Assembly: GCF_007993065.1 (NCBI RefSeq)
Contig: NZ_VOPL01000005.1
Span: 1 to 64,000, forward strand
DNA length: 64,000 nucleotides
Origin: Paracoccus aurantiacus
GTDB taxonomy: Bacteria; Pseudomonadota; Alphaproteobacteria; Rhodobacterales; Rhodobacteraceae
Direction: 5' to 3'
The notes beneath the pieces were generated by a model that was not told the origin of the DNA, searched no databases, and saw only the letters and a program-made list of their open reading frames with translations. This document shows, piece after piece, positions 54,020 through 62,994 of the stretch. Numbering within the stretch: position 1 is the stretch's first letter; every line of letters begins with the position of its first letter. Both the position numbers and the translations under genes were made by a program.

Positions 54020-55117
54020 ATGAGCGAAACCGAGGACGACGACAAGCAGTTCGACGCGACCGAGCAAAAGCTGCGAAAGGCGCGCGAAAAGGGTGATTTT
54101 CCGCGTTCGAACGAGGTCAATGCCGCACTTGCCTATCTCGGCGCGCTTGCGGGTGGTGCGGCGGCCCTGTCATGGGCCTTACCCGGCTGGCTTCACAGCG
54201 TCGACGGTGCCTGGCGAAATGCCGGTTTCACAAGCGCCGGGGGCATGTCACCGGCGGGCGCGCTTCGAACGAAGGCGGGACTTGACGCCGCCCTTGGCGT
54301 CGCCGCGTCCGCTGCGCTAATAACGCTAGCCGTATTGGCTGTTCCGGCGATTGTGGTGCTGATCGGGCTGATGGCACAGCGCGGGATCGTATTCGTCCCC
54401 AGCAAGCTGGCCCCCGATATCAACCGGATCAACCCGATCAAGAACGCCGGCCAGAAATTTGGCAAGACCGGCCTCGTCACCTTCGCGATTTCGACCGCGA
54501 AGGCCGTCGCTGTTGCCATTGGCGGATGGTTTCTGTTCGGCAGAATGCTGCCGCGCCTGATCGCCGGCAGCGATGATCTGGGCTGGATCGCGGGGCTTGA
54601 AACGGTGCTGGCGCAAGCGCTGCTGGTCGCGCTTGCGATTTCGATCGTCTTCGCGCTCGCCGATTTCGGCTGGAAGCACTTTGACTTTCGCCGGCGCAAC
54701 CGAATGACGTTGAAGGAAATGAAGGATGAGATGAAGGACAGCGAGGGCGATCCGCACATGAAATCCGCCCGGCGTCAGAAGTCGATGGAAATCGTCCTGA
54801 ACTCCATGCTTGCGGATGTGGAAAAGGCCGATGTCGTGATCGTCAACCCGACGCATTACGCCGTCGCGCTGGAGTGGAAACGTGGAAGCGGGCGCGCGCC
54901 TGTCTGCGTCGCGAAGGGCGTCGACGCCGTCGCGCTGCGCATCCGCGAACGCGCGGCCGAGCATAAGGTGCCGATCTGGCCCGACCCGCCCTGCGCGCGC
55001 GCGATCCATGCCAGCGTCAGAATCGGCGCAGAAATCGAGCCGGATCATTTCGCCGCCGTCGCCGCGGCGATCCGCTTTGCCGAAACGATGCGCGAAAAGG
55101 CGAAGCGCGGTTGGTAA
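54020..55117 (+). CDS. flhB: flagellar export switch protein FlhB
   Basis: A 365-residue FlhB with four membrane helices and a cytoplasmic domain carrying the self-cleavage motif NPTH at about residues 276-279 (VIVNPTHYAVALEW). N-terminal EKTEQKLRKAREKGDFPRSNE pattern is present as DATEQKLRKAREKGDFPRSNE. It switches export from rod/hook to filament substrates. A GGAGAT site precedes the ATG; 60 bp after fliR. Confidence 0.96.
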   Translation: MSETEDDDKQFDATEQKLRKAREKGDFPRSNEVNAALAYLGALAGGAAALSWALPGWLHSVDGAWRNAGFTSAGGMSPAGALRTKAGLDAALGVAASAALITLAVLAVPAIVVLIGLMAQRGIVFVPSKLAPDINRINPIKNAGQKFGKTGLVTFAISTAKAVAVAIGGWFLFGRMLPRLIAGSDDLGWIAGLETVLAQALLVALAISIVFALADFGWKHFDFRRRNRMTLKEMKDEMKDSEGDPHMKSARRQKSMEIVLNSMLADVEKADVVIVNPTHYAVALEWKRGSGRAPVCVAKGVDAVALRIRERAAEHKVPIWPDPPCARAIHASVRIGAEIEPDHFAAVAAAIRFAETMREKAKRGW

Positions 55118-55213
55118 AGGGCCTGCCTGTCCGGCTTGCCTGCTGCTGCGCAGACATTCCTGCGGCAGGCCGTGGGCGAACGGCGAATACCTGCAAGAAA
55201 GAAGGATGAACGG

Positions 55214-55588
55214 ATGAAGATGAACGCCGCCCAGATGAAGCAGCTCGCGAAGCTGGCGCAGATCCGCTCGGACGCCGAGCTCAAAAGGTTTTCGGCTTTT
55301 CGCGCCCATATGGATACCGTGCTGGCAGAGCGTCGGGCGGTCGGCGAGAAGCTGGCGCTCAGCTATTCGCGACATGACGCTTTCTCGGTCGCGGGAGCCA
55401 GGCTTGCCAGTCAGGAATCCGGGCGGCTGGCTGGGGCGAGGCTTCACCTGGACGCCGAGATTGCGCGGCTCACGCCTGGCTTCGACGCCGCGCGGAAGAA
55501 GGCGGCGCGCGAATTCGGGCGTGTCGAGGTGCTGAAAACGCTCGCAACGCTGGATCGGATTTCTCGCAGAAATACGCATGACGCGTGA
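55214..55588 (+). CDS. small coiled-coil protein after flhB, possible FliJ-like
   Basis: A 124-residue, strongly charged, almost wholly helical protein (KQLAKLAQIRSDAELKRFSAFRAHMDTVLAERRAV, then DAEIARLTPGFDAARKKAAREFGRVEVLKTLA). Such antiparallel coiled coils are the form of FliJ, the FliI-FlhA linker, whose sequence is poorly conserved. FliJ identity is inference from shape and place. ATG 55214 follows a AAGGA site; longer frame upstream overlaps the intergenic region. Confidence 0.6.
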   Translation: MKMNAAQMKQLAKLAQIRSDAELKRFSAFRAHMDTVLAERRAVGEKLALSYSRHDAFSVAGARLASQESGRLAGARLHLDAEIARLTPGFDAARKKAAREFGRVEVLKTLATLDRISRRNTHDA

Positions 55589-55651
55589 TCGTGCGCTTGC
55601 GAGTGCGTTCGGATTTCGCGCATCCTTCGGCGATATTGATCAGGTGAAACG

Positions 55652-56647
55652 GTGCGATTGTATTGGTTGAGAGTTCTTCTGCTGTCGTTGCTGGGTGCGG
55701 CAATTGTCGTCCCGTTGGGCTTCCGCATCTTCGCTGCCTTGCGAGAGACGGGATCGGCGGCGTTGCTTCGCCCCGCAGACGGCCAGATGGTGAAAACATC
55801 AATGGGCACGCTGCACGTGCTGGAGATGGGACCGACTGACGGACCGCCGCTGCTGCTTTTGCACGGCACTGCTGCCTGGTCCGGTCTTTGGCGCCCGGTG
55901 CTGGAGGCATTGGCGCAGGAGGGCTATCGCGCGGTTGGCATGGACATGCCGCCCTTCGGGTTCTCGGATCGCGATCCTGAAGGGGATTATAGCAGGCAGC
56001 GTCAGGCGGCGCGGGTCATCGCGCTTGCCGACGCCCTTCATATCAAGCCGGTCCTGATCGCACATTCCTTCGGTGCGGGCGCCGGTGTCGAGGCAACGAT
56101 GATCGCGCCCGAACGGTTCGCCGGGCTGGTCGTCGTCGATGGCGCAATCGGCATTGCAAAACCGACCGAGGGCGATGGGACGAAAGCCATGCCTTTGCCG
56201 CTGCGCGTGCGACCGCTACGGGAACTCGCGGTTGCGCTCACGGCGACCAATCCGCTGATGACCCGACGCCTGCTGGCATCGCTTCTTTACGTAAAGGACG
56301 CGGCGACTGATGAGGTCGTGCGAGTCCTTCAGCGGCCTATGCGGATTGCCGGCAGCACGCGCGCCTTCGCTGATTGGTTGCCGTCGCTTCTGGTTCCGCC
56401 TGCGGGCGCAAGAAGCACGGATCCGGCAAACTATCGCGATTTTTGCCTGCCGACCGGCATCATCTGGGGCAGCGAGGACAGCATCACGCCAGTTCAGCAG
56501 GGCGAGAGGCTGACCGGACTGATCGCGGGAAGCAGCCTGACCCTGATACCGGAAACCGGCCATATTCCGCAGATCGAGTCGCCCGCTGCCTTCATCGCTT
56601 CGTTGCGCGAGACCTTGCAGGCCCTGAGGTCGCAGCACGGCTGCTGA
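55652..56647 (+). CDS. alpha/beta hydrolase with N-terminal membrane anchor
   Basis: A 331-residue hydrolase. Residues 4-25 (WLRVLLLSLLGAAIVVPLGFRIF) form a membrane anchor or signal. Triad: nucleophile in IAHSFGAGAGVEAT, aspartate near GIIWGSEDSITPV and histidine in ETGHIPQIESP. HGTAAWSGLWRPVLEAL gives the oxyanion hole. It resembles epoxide hydrolase/haloalkane dehalogenase-like lipases; substrate unknown. Start uses GTG at 55652 in the present reading. It converges with the sulfotransferase gene. Confidence 0.8.
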   Translation: MRLYWLRVLLLSLLGAAIVVPLGFRIFAALRETGSAALLRPADGQMVKTSMGTLHVLEMGPTDGPPLLLLHGTAAWSGLWRPVLEALAQEGYRAVGMDMPPFGFSDRDPEGDYSRQRQAARVIALADALHIKPVLIAHSFGAGAGVEATMIAPERFAGLVVVDGAIGIAKPTEGDGTKAMPLPLRVRPLRELAVALTATNPLMTRRLLASLLYVKDAATDEVVRVLQRPMRIAGSTRAFADWLPSLLVPPAGARSTDPANYRDFCLPTGIIWGSEDSITPVQQGERLTGLIAGSSLTLIPETGHIPQIESPAAFIASLRETLQALRSQHGC

Positions 56648-56659
56648 ACGCGCGATGGC

Positions 56660-58051
56660 TCAGGGCTGGTTGGTGAAGCCGAACTGAATATAGTCGCGCA
56701 GATAGGCGGCGCGCGCGGCCTGTTGCAGCGGCTTGTCCGACAGGAAATCGGGCATTGCTTCGGGCGCACCGACATCGGGCGCTGTCACACCGGCAGCCTC
56801 GGCCAGCCAGCCAAAGTCGCGCGACAGCATATCTTCGCGAAGGATCATGTCGGGGCTGAGAAAGCGCGAGAAGCCGGCGATCACCTCGGTCTGGCTCGCC
56901 CAGACAGGCAGCAGCGGCAGGCTGGTCTGGCCATTCATGCTGCGCCTGAGGAACGCAAGAAAATCGGCGAAAAGCCGGGCCTGATCGTCCTCGGACATTT
57001 CGAACAGTGCCTCGTCGGGCGGCAGGGGAACACGATGGATCTCTCGCATCTGCTGACGCAGATCGGGGGCCGCCCCGCCGAGAAGCTGGCCGAACGCCGA
57101 CCACGCCCGGCGCAGCGGGTGGCGCAGCACAGTAAAACTGCGATGCTGAGGGTGTTCGCGCAACCAGCCGCGCAGGGTGCTTTGATTAAAGTCGCGCGCA
57201 ATCTCGCCCCCGGTGGCGCGCAGCCAGTCCGTTACCGTGTCGGCAGGACCGCCGCGAATGGGCATATACAGCAGGCCGCCGCCCGTCTCGACCGTCAGGA
57301 AGCTTGGCACGGCAGGTCCGCGGCGCGGCTCGAACGTGGGGATGCGCGAAAGCTGGAACGGATCCATCGCGGAAAGCTCGGTCTGCATCTGCGCAAAATT
57401 GCTGACCTTGCCCGACATTTCACGCGGGTTCTGCGGGACCTGATCCGACGCGGGGTTCACCTGCGCCAGATCGGTGCGGCCCAGCCAATGCAGAAGGCCG
57501 GTCATCACTTCGGCATCGCGCAGGTCATCGTAGTTCAGCCAGAACGCGGCCTGCCCGGAAACCTGAAGGCCGCGCAGGATACGGGCCTGAAATTCCTGAA
57601 TCTCGGACAGGGTCTTCTGGAAGGCCGCGCCGTCGAATTCGATCGCGGCGGGAATGGGCGTCTCGGTCTGGTTCAGCTTCCATTGATTGGTCTGGCGCGC
57701 GAGTTCGGTCGAGACAAAGCTGTCCACGGGGTTTCTGGTCAGGATGATCTTTGCGCAGCGCCTGTTGGCCATGATCGCGTCGAAGACACGCGGGTCGTGA
57801 TCGTGGAAATAGCGAAAGCCCGACAGATGACCGTCGCGAGAGGTAATTGCATCCAGAAGCCGCATCGGGTCGGCCTCTCGTTCATCGCGGGTTATGCCGC
57901 GGATCTGATCGGTGCCGGGCCAGCCCAGCATATAGGGATTGAACGCCTCGCCAAAGCAGGTGACGTGCTTGATCGCGTTCAGCGTCGCCTCAAGCAGGTT
58001 CGAGCCGGTGCGCATTTCGGCGAAGATGACGAAGCTGTTGATCTCAGACAT
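56660..58051 (-). CDS. sulfotransferase family protein, two-part
   Basis: A 463-residue protein. The N-terminal half has the PAPS 5'-phosphosulfate loop FAEMRTGSNLLEATL (residues 10-24) and a second conserved segment ILTRNPVDSFVS, as in Stf0-type sulfotransferases; the C-terminal half has a second RHPLRRAWSAF motif and ends near residue 460. It may be two fused or duplicated sulfotransferase domains, only the first with a clear P-loop. It would transfer sulfate to a sugar. Last gene of the leftward glycan operon. Confidence 0.8.
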   Translation of the reverse strand: MSEINSFVIFAEMRTGSNLLEATLNAIKHVTCFGEAFNPYMLGWPGTDQIRGITRDEREADPMRLLDAITSRDGHLSGFRYFHDHDPRVFDAIMANRRCAKIILTRNPVDSFVSTELARQTNQWKLNQTETPIPAAIEFDGAAFQKTLSEIQEFQARILRGLQVSGQAAFWLNYDDLRDAEVMTGLLHWLGRTDLAQVNPASDQVPQNPREMSGKVSNFAQMQTELSAMDPFQLSRIPTFEPRRGPAVPSFLTVETGGGLLYMPIRGGPADTVTDWLRATGGEIARDFNQSTLRGWLREHPQHRSFTVLRHPLRRAWSAFGQLLGGAAPDLRQQMREIHRVPLPPDEALFEMSEDDQARLFADFLAFLRRSMNGQTSLPLLPVWASQTEVIAGFSRFLSPDMILREDMLSRDFGWLAEAAGVTAPDVGAPEAMPDFLSDKPLQQAARAAYLRDYIQFGFTNQP

Positions 58052-59723
58052 TCCATTCCTCTTCCGAGCGTGTGGCCGGAAAGCCGCCCATCAGGCGCGG
58101 TTGCAGCCCGGCATTGCGCAGACGCTGCAGGAAGCGGCCAAGCTGGTCCAGATCGCGAAGCGGTGGCGGCTGATCGTAAAGCGGCCAGCTTCCGGGTGTC
58201 AGGTCGCGCACGACGCGCTGCAGGATCGCGGCGGGACGGGCGACAAAATCGGCCAGCTCCCATATCTCGATATCGGCCTTGACCCAGACCGAGCGCATGA
58301 TTTTCAACTGTTCCAGTTCGGTATGCTGAAGTCGCGCGGCGATATTTCGGATATCGTCGAATGGCATGTCCGAATGCATCAGCGGCACGACCCAGGCCCC
58401 GGTCACGACGCGGATGACCGCATTGGGGTCGGTCACCATGAACCAGTTCATGTCCTGCGTGTCGCGCGGACTGAACTGGAATACCTGCTCGCGGTCGGCA
58501 ATGCGGATCAGGCTTGTCAGGAAGCCATGCGGGTCATAGTCGCGGCATTCCGGGAAGGCGGGGATGCCGCCGGGCCCGACGCGCTGCCGGCCCAGAAACT
58601 CGACCGAGTGGCGGTCAAACAGATGGCCATGCACATCGGCATCGACGCGGGCCTGCAGCCATTCCTCGAAATCGGGGAACAGATCAGTGAAACCTTGCAG
58701 CACCGCATACCGGCCTGCCGTCTTGCCGTTTTCACGGTCCTTCTTCGGGAACCGGCTTTGCATGTAAAGTCCGGGCCTGCCCAATTGCCTGCGCGCCACC
58801 GTGGACGCGATCAGCCTGTCGATGCGGCCGGGATCGGGCTCGTCCCCGATATGCTCCGGGCCCAGATCCTTCGGAAAGCCGTTCATCAGTTCCTGCGCGC
58901 CGGGCCAGATCTTGCGCGCGACGAAGCATCGTGACACCGTCAGCATTTCCTGATGATCGCCATAGAACGTATAGGGGCGTCCCTGAAAGTCGAATTTCGA
59001 CAGGGTGAGCGTCCGGCTTTCGATCCGGGTAGAGTGGCGTCGCGTCAATGTCTGGAAATAGCTTTCATCGGGGATCCAGGACCAACGGAAATAGCGTTCG
59101 AATTCGCTGCGCCGCGGGTCGGTCAGAATGGCGTACAACGTCTCTCGTGTCAGGCACCACCATTGCGACCCGAGATGGGGCACCAGTCCACGCGGCATCC
59201 GGCGGCGGATGTTCAGCTTGCGCTGCAACTGGACAGTCAGATCGAAAAGCGCGCGCCGCTTGCGCCATGAAAACGGGAAATAATGCTCGAACCGTTCGAT
59301 GTTCAGGCCGCCGATCGTCCAGCCGACATCGCGCGCGCTGACGCTCTCGATGAAATCGACGCGGGGATGGCGGCGCAGATAGTCACAAAGTTCGGCGACG
59401 GGGCGCAATGGCAGGCAGGCGCCCGAGGCCACGAATACGTGGCTGACATCGGAAAAACCGTCCAGCAGCGCCTGTGCGGCTGCCTGGGTCGCCTCGACCA
59501 TGGAAAACATGCCCCAGTCGCATTTGTGACGGTCCACCCAGACAATCCGGTCAAGATCGGCAAGCGCGTTTTGCATCTGCTGGTAAGCGTCTTCGTCGGT
59601 GCGCTGGTCGACATGGATCGCGACTGATGCGCCACCATCGTGCCAGATGCGCACCATCGCTGCCGCGACCTCAAGCTCGTTGTGGCACAGGAATACGACG
59701 CCGAGGTTGACACCCTCGCTCAT
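58044..59723 (-). CDS. GT14-type (core-2/I-branching) glycosyltransferase with DUF5927
   Basis: A 559-residue protein. The N-terminal ~270 residues match bacterial beta-1,6-N-acetylglucosaminyltransferase-like GT14 enzymes: VVFLCHNELEVAAAMVRIWHDGGASVAIHVDQRTDE, CDWGMFSMVEATQAAAQALLDGF, VFVASGACLPLRPV and WWCLTRETLYAIL. The C-terminal part matches DUF5927, commonly fused in Rhodobacterales. Donor and linkage are not proven. Start overlaps the GT2 gene by four bases; it overlaps the sulfotransferase by eight. Confidence 0.88.
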   Translation of the reverse strand: MSEGVNLGVVFLCHNELEVAAAMVRIWHDGGASVAIHVDQRTDEDAYQQMQNALADLDRIVWVDRHKCDWGMFSMVEATQAAAQALLDGFSDVSHVFVASGACLPLRPVAELCDYLRRHPRVDFIESVSARDVGWTIGGLNIERFEHYFPFSWRKRRALFDLTVQLQRKLNIRRRMPRGLVPHLGSQWWCLTRETLYAILTDPRRSEFERYFRWSWIPDESYFQTLTRRHSTRIESRTLTLSKFDFQGRPYTFYGDHQEMLTVSRCFVARKIWPGAQELMNGFPKDLGPEHIGDEPDPGRIDRLIASTVARRQLGRPGLYMQSRFPKKDRENGKTAGRYAVLQGFTDLFPDFEEWLQARVDADVHGHLFDRHSVEFLGRQRVGPGGIPAFPECRDYDPHGFLTSLIRIADREQVFQFSPRDTQDMNWFMVTDPNAVIRVVTGAWVVPLMHSDMPFDDIRNIAARLQHTELEQLKIMRSVWVKADIEIWELADFVARPAAILQRVVRDLTPGSWPLYDQPPPLRDLDQLGRFLQRLRNAGLQPRLMGGFPATRSEEEWNV

Positions 59724-60745
59724 GCCCAGTTTCCCTGCGAGATCAGACCGAGATCCTGCAGTTGCCGCCAGTCTTCGATCTCGCGCGATTCCGGGTGATA
59801 CAGGATCATGTCGTTCTGTAGGCCGGCATTATACGCGCGGTATTCCTGGCTGTTGGCGTAATGTTCGCCCCGCTCCATCTCTTCGGTCGATTTGGCGATG
59901 AAGGTGGACAGGAATTTGGTATGCAGCAGCGCGCCCGAAATCCGCTCTCCGCCATCCTCGTCATAAACCTGATTGAGCGAGCGCGGCAGCGCCATGTGCG
60001 TAGAGGAGACATAGACATAAGGCCGTTGCCAACGGACCAGCGGAACCTTGTTCAGCGCCGGGGCAAGATCAGGCGTTCGTCCGAAAAAGCTGCGGGCGCG
60101 TGGGCCACCCTGAATCCACAGATTGCCGTAAAGGCCGTTCTTGTGGATCATATAGTTGGCAGGGTCGAAGCAACTGGCGATGTCCAGCGGGTTCTGGCCC
60201 TCTCGATAGGGCTGATCGCCGATTCTGCCCTTCGGATACATGTCCAGCAGCATTGCCGGAAACGCCTTCAGCTTCGACGCGTCCATCCACTGCACCAGCG
60301 CCTGAAGCGGACGTGTGTCGCAATGGGGATAGACCAGCAGTTCGTCCGGGTCGACCGTCAGGCACCAATGCCCGGTGCCGTATCGGAACAGCAACCAGTT
60401 GATCCAATCCATCCCGAAGCGCGCTGCCTTGTAGCTGCCCTTGGCATGCCACAGCGAGACGTCGCGCTGCTTGCGAAGATAGCCCGCACTTCCGTCGTCG
60501 GAATCATTGTCGACGATCAGAAAGTGATTGACGCCGAGATTGCGGTAATAGTCCAGGAAGTAGGGCAGGCGGATACGTTCATTCCGCTGGGTGACGAAAC
60601 ACAGGATGTCGTCCCTGGCGATTTTTTTCGTGCGCAGTCTGTCAGGCTTGACCTGCTTGCGGCGGCGTAACGCACGGCCGAGATACCACTGCCGGGTTGC
60701 GCGCAATTGCAGCGCATTCCAGCTAGATCCCAGTCGAATTGCCAC
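59720..60745 (-). CDS. GT2/GT92-like glycosyltransferase
   Basis: A 341-residue protein. DILCFVTQRNERIRLPYFLDYYRNLGVNHFLIVDNDSDDGSAGYL opens a GT-A fold of the Glyco_tranf_2_4 type, and TVDPDELLVYPHCDTRP provides the DXD-like metal site. Substrate unknown. Start overlaps the GT4 gene's end by 23 bp, stop overlaps GT14 by four, so the middle genes of this operon are tightly coupled. Confidence 0.82.
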   Translation of the reverse strand: MAIRLGSSWNALQLRATRQWYLGRALRRRKQVKPDRLRTKKIARDDILCFVTQRNERIRLPYFLDYYRNLGVNHFLIVDNDSDDGSAGYLRKQRDVSLWHAKGSYKAARFGMDWINWLLFRYGTGHWCLTVDPDELLVYPHCDTRPLQALVQWMDASKLKAFPAMLLDMYPKGRIGDQPYREGQNPLDIASCFDPANYMIHKNGLYGNLWIQGGPRARSFFGRTPDLAPALNKVPLVRWQRPYVYVSSTHMALPRSLNQVYDEDGGERISGALLHTKFLSTFIAKSTEEMERGEHYANSQEYRAYNAGLQNDMILYHPESREIEDWRQLQDLGLISQGNWA

Positions 60746-62000
60746 CCTCTACCACCAAGTCTTGTTTTTCATCATGCTCCGGCATAACGGCCTGCTCTAT
60801 TTGTCTGAAATGCCTTTCCCACGAACGACTTGCAAGAGGTGTCTTGCGCAATGGCCCCTGCGCCGCGAGAGCTGTTACCTGTTCAACCCACTTCGCAGGC
60901 GAATCCGCTGGAAGATAGGTCGGATAATCGCCAAGCAACTCGCGCGTGGATGGAAGGTCCGTGCAGAGTATCGCGATACCGCGTCCTGCGGCCTCGGTCA
61001 GAGGCAGGCCGAACCCCTCGGCCAAAGACGGCATGAGAAGGGCATGGCTTCGTTCAAGGATCGCCGCGACAGCGGCATCGCCAAGGCCGGACAGCTCGGT
61101 GATCGGCCCCCCGGCTGGCAGCCGGTCAAGCCTTTCGAAAACCTGTCGGTTTTCCCAGCCGCGCCGCCCGACGATCAGCAGGCGCGGCACCTGTCCCGCC
61201 GGAAGGCTTTCCGACAGGCGGTCCCATACCTCCAGAAGCAGGGTATGGTTCTTGCGCGGCTCAATCGTGCCAAGTGTCACGAAAAGCGGATGCTGCAGGT
61301 CAATCTCCGGTGGGACAGCGGCTGGATCGGCGGCTGACAGCCGGGTGCCTATATGCGCCGTGACAATCTTCGGGCGCGCGGTCACGGCCAGCCGCCCGCG
61401 CCAAAGTGCGATCCGGTCGGCAGTCGCCTCTGATATGGCGATGATCGTGCTCGACAGCGACAGCGCGGCGATCAGCCGATTTCGAAACCGCTCGGACTGT
61501 CCTTGTCGCGTGAATTCCGGATGGTCCAGCGGAATTGTGTCATGGATCATCACGGCAGGCCGCAAGTCCGCGAGATTCGCCAGCAAGTCGCGGCTCAGGT
61601 TGCTGTGACCGACGTTCAGATACACGGCATCGTCGGTCAGCGAGGCGCGGGCTGCGGCTTCGATTCCCCGCCCGGATGCGGGCGCGACTGTCGTCGCCAT
61701 GCGACGAAGCGCGGCCTCGGCGCGGGCAGGGGCAGTGTTTCGCCGCGCGAGGCGGTCGCGCCACCCCGCGCGCGACGGAAGACCGGTCATGTCGCCGCTT
61801 ATCCAGCGCAGAATGGCGGGACCGGCTGCGGGCGGCAAAAGCGCCTGCCCGCGCCGGACCCGGCATAACAGAAGATGCGGCTTCCCCTGCAAATGTCCCA
61901 GCCATTCGGCTTCGACCCTGTCTATGCCGGTCAGCGGGCCGGTGCCGATCCGCGATACCAGCCGCGAAACGTCCAGGACAAATGGCGGCCTAGCCGTCAT
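60723..62000 (-). CDS. GT4-family glycosyltransferase
   Basis: A 425-residue GT-B enzyme. C-terminal donor-binding region TLGTIEPRKNHTLLLEVWDRL, then ILERSHALLMPSLAEGFGLPLTEAAGRGIAILCTDLPSTRE, the classical GT4 EX7E region. N-terminal Rossmann-like half has GTGPLTGIDRVEAEW. I start at ATG 62000, which overlaps the galE stop; an in-frame start lies at 62030. Probably adds a hexose in the glycan made from the UDP-sugars of galE/galU. Confidence 0.87.
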   Translation of the reverse strand: MTARPPFVLDVSRLVSRIGTGPLTGIDRVEAEWLGHLQGKPHLLLCRVRRGQALLPPAAGPAILRWISGDMTGLPSRAGWRDRLARRNTAPARAEAALRRMATTVAPASGRGIEAAARASLTDDAVYLNVGHSNLSRDLLANLADLRPAVMIHDTIPLDHPEFTRQGQSERFRNRLIAALSLSSTIIAISEATADRIALWRGRLAVTARPKIVTAHIGTRLSAADPAAVPPEIDLQHPLFVTLGTIEPRKNHTLLLEVWDRLSESLPAGQVPRLLIVGRRGWENRQVFERLDRLPAGGPITELSGLGDAAVAAILERSHALLMPSLAEGFGLPLTEAAGRGIAILCTDLPSTRELLGDYPTYLPADSPAKWVEQVTALAAQGPLRKTPLASRSWERHFRQIEQAVMPEHDEKQDLVVEGGNSTGI

Positions 62001-62994
62001 ACCCGCCGTTCTGGTGCCAGCGCCAGGCATCGCGGATCATCTGCGGCATGGTCGAGCGGTCGGGCGTCCAGCCCAGAACTTTCCCCGCCCGTGCCGAGCC
62101 CGAGACGAGCTTGACCGCATCGCCAGCGCGGCGCGGCCCATCCTCCATCGGAACTTCGCGATTGGTGACATGCCCCGCAGCGGAAACAACCTCCCGCACG
62201 GAAAAACCGGACCCCGTGCCAAGGCAGAATACCTCGGTTCCGCCGGCCGTCGGACCGTTCCCGGCACGCAACCAGTTCAGGCCCTGAACATGCGCATCGA
62301 CGAGGTCCATGACATGGACATAGTCGCGGATGCAGGTGCCATCCTCGGTCGGGTAGTCGGTGCCGTGGATTGTCAGCGCGGGGCGACGACCGTCAATCGC
62401 ATCAAGGATCAGTGGCACAAGATGGGTTTCAGGCTGGTGAAACTCTCCTACCTCACCATCCGGGTCAGCGCCCGCGACGTTGAAATAACGGAAAATCACG
62501 CTGTTCAGCCCGTCGGAATTGCCGAAATCGGTCAGCATATCCTCGATCGCGCGCTTGCTGGCGCCATAGGCATTCAGCGGCATTTGCGGGCTGTTTTCAT
62601 CCAGCACGACGCCGTCCTGATCGCCATAGGTGGCGCAGGTCGACGAAAAGACGAAATCCTTCACACCCGCCGCGATTGTCGCTTCGATCAGGTTCAGCGA
62701 AGCGCAGACATTGCCACGCCAGTATTTGCCGGGCTGGTTCATCGCCTCGCCCACCTGACTGAGGGCGGCGAAATGCATGACCGCGACGGGCTTGTGTTCG
62801 GCAAAGACCTGATCCAGCCGCGTGCGGTCCATCAGATCGCCTTGTTCGAAGGGGCCGAATTTTACCGCGTCGCGCCAGCCGGTCACCAGGCTGTCATAAG
62901 TCACCGGAACGAATCCCGCCGCCTGCAATACCTTGCACGCATGCGAGCCAATGTAACCGGCGCCGCCGGTTACAAGTACCTTTTCAGCGGGCAT
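61990..62994 (-). CDS. galE: UDP-glucose 4-epimerase
   Basis: A 334-residue short-chain dehydrogenase/reductase: LVTGGAGYIGSHACKVLQAAGF NAD site, SSTCATYGDQD, catalytic YGASKRAIEDML and EFHQPETHLVPLILDAIDGRRPALTIHGTDYPTEDGTCIRDYVHVMDLVDAH. It interconverts UDP-glucose and UDP-galactose. ATG overlaps the galU stop by one base (TAATG), so the two are coupled. Confidence 0.96.
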   Translation of the reverse strand: MPAEKVLVTGGAGYIGSHACKVLQAAGFVPVTYDSLVTGWRDAVKFGPFEQGDLMDRTRLDQVFAEHKPVAVMHFAALSQVGEAMNQPGKYWRGNVCASLNLIEATIAAGVKDFVFSSTCATYGDQDGVVLDENSPQMPLNAYGASKRAIEDMLTDFGNSDGLNSVIFRYFNVAGADPDGEVGEFHQPETHLVPLILDAIDGRRPALTIHGTDYPTEDGTCIRDYVHVMDLVDAHVQGLNWLRAGNGPTAGGTEVFCLGTGSGFSVREVVSAAGHVTNREVPMEDGPRRAGDAVKLVSGSARAGKVLGWTPDRSTMPQMIRDAWRWHQNGGYDG

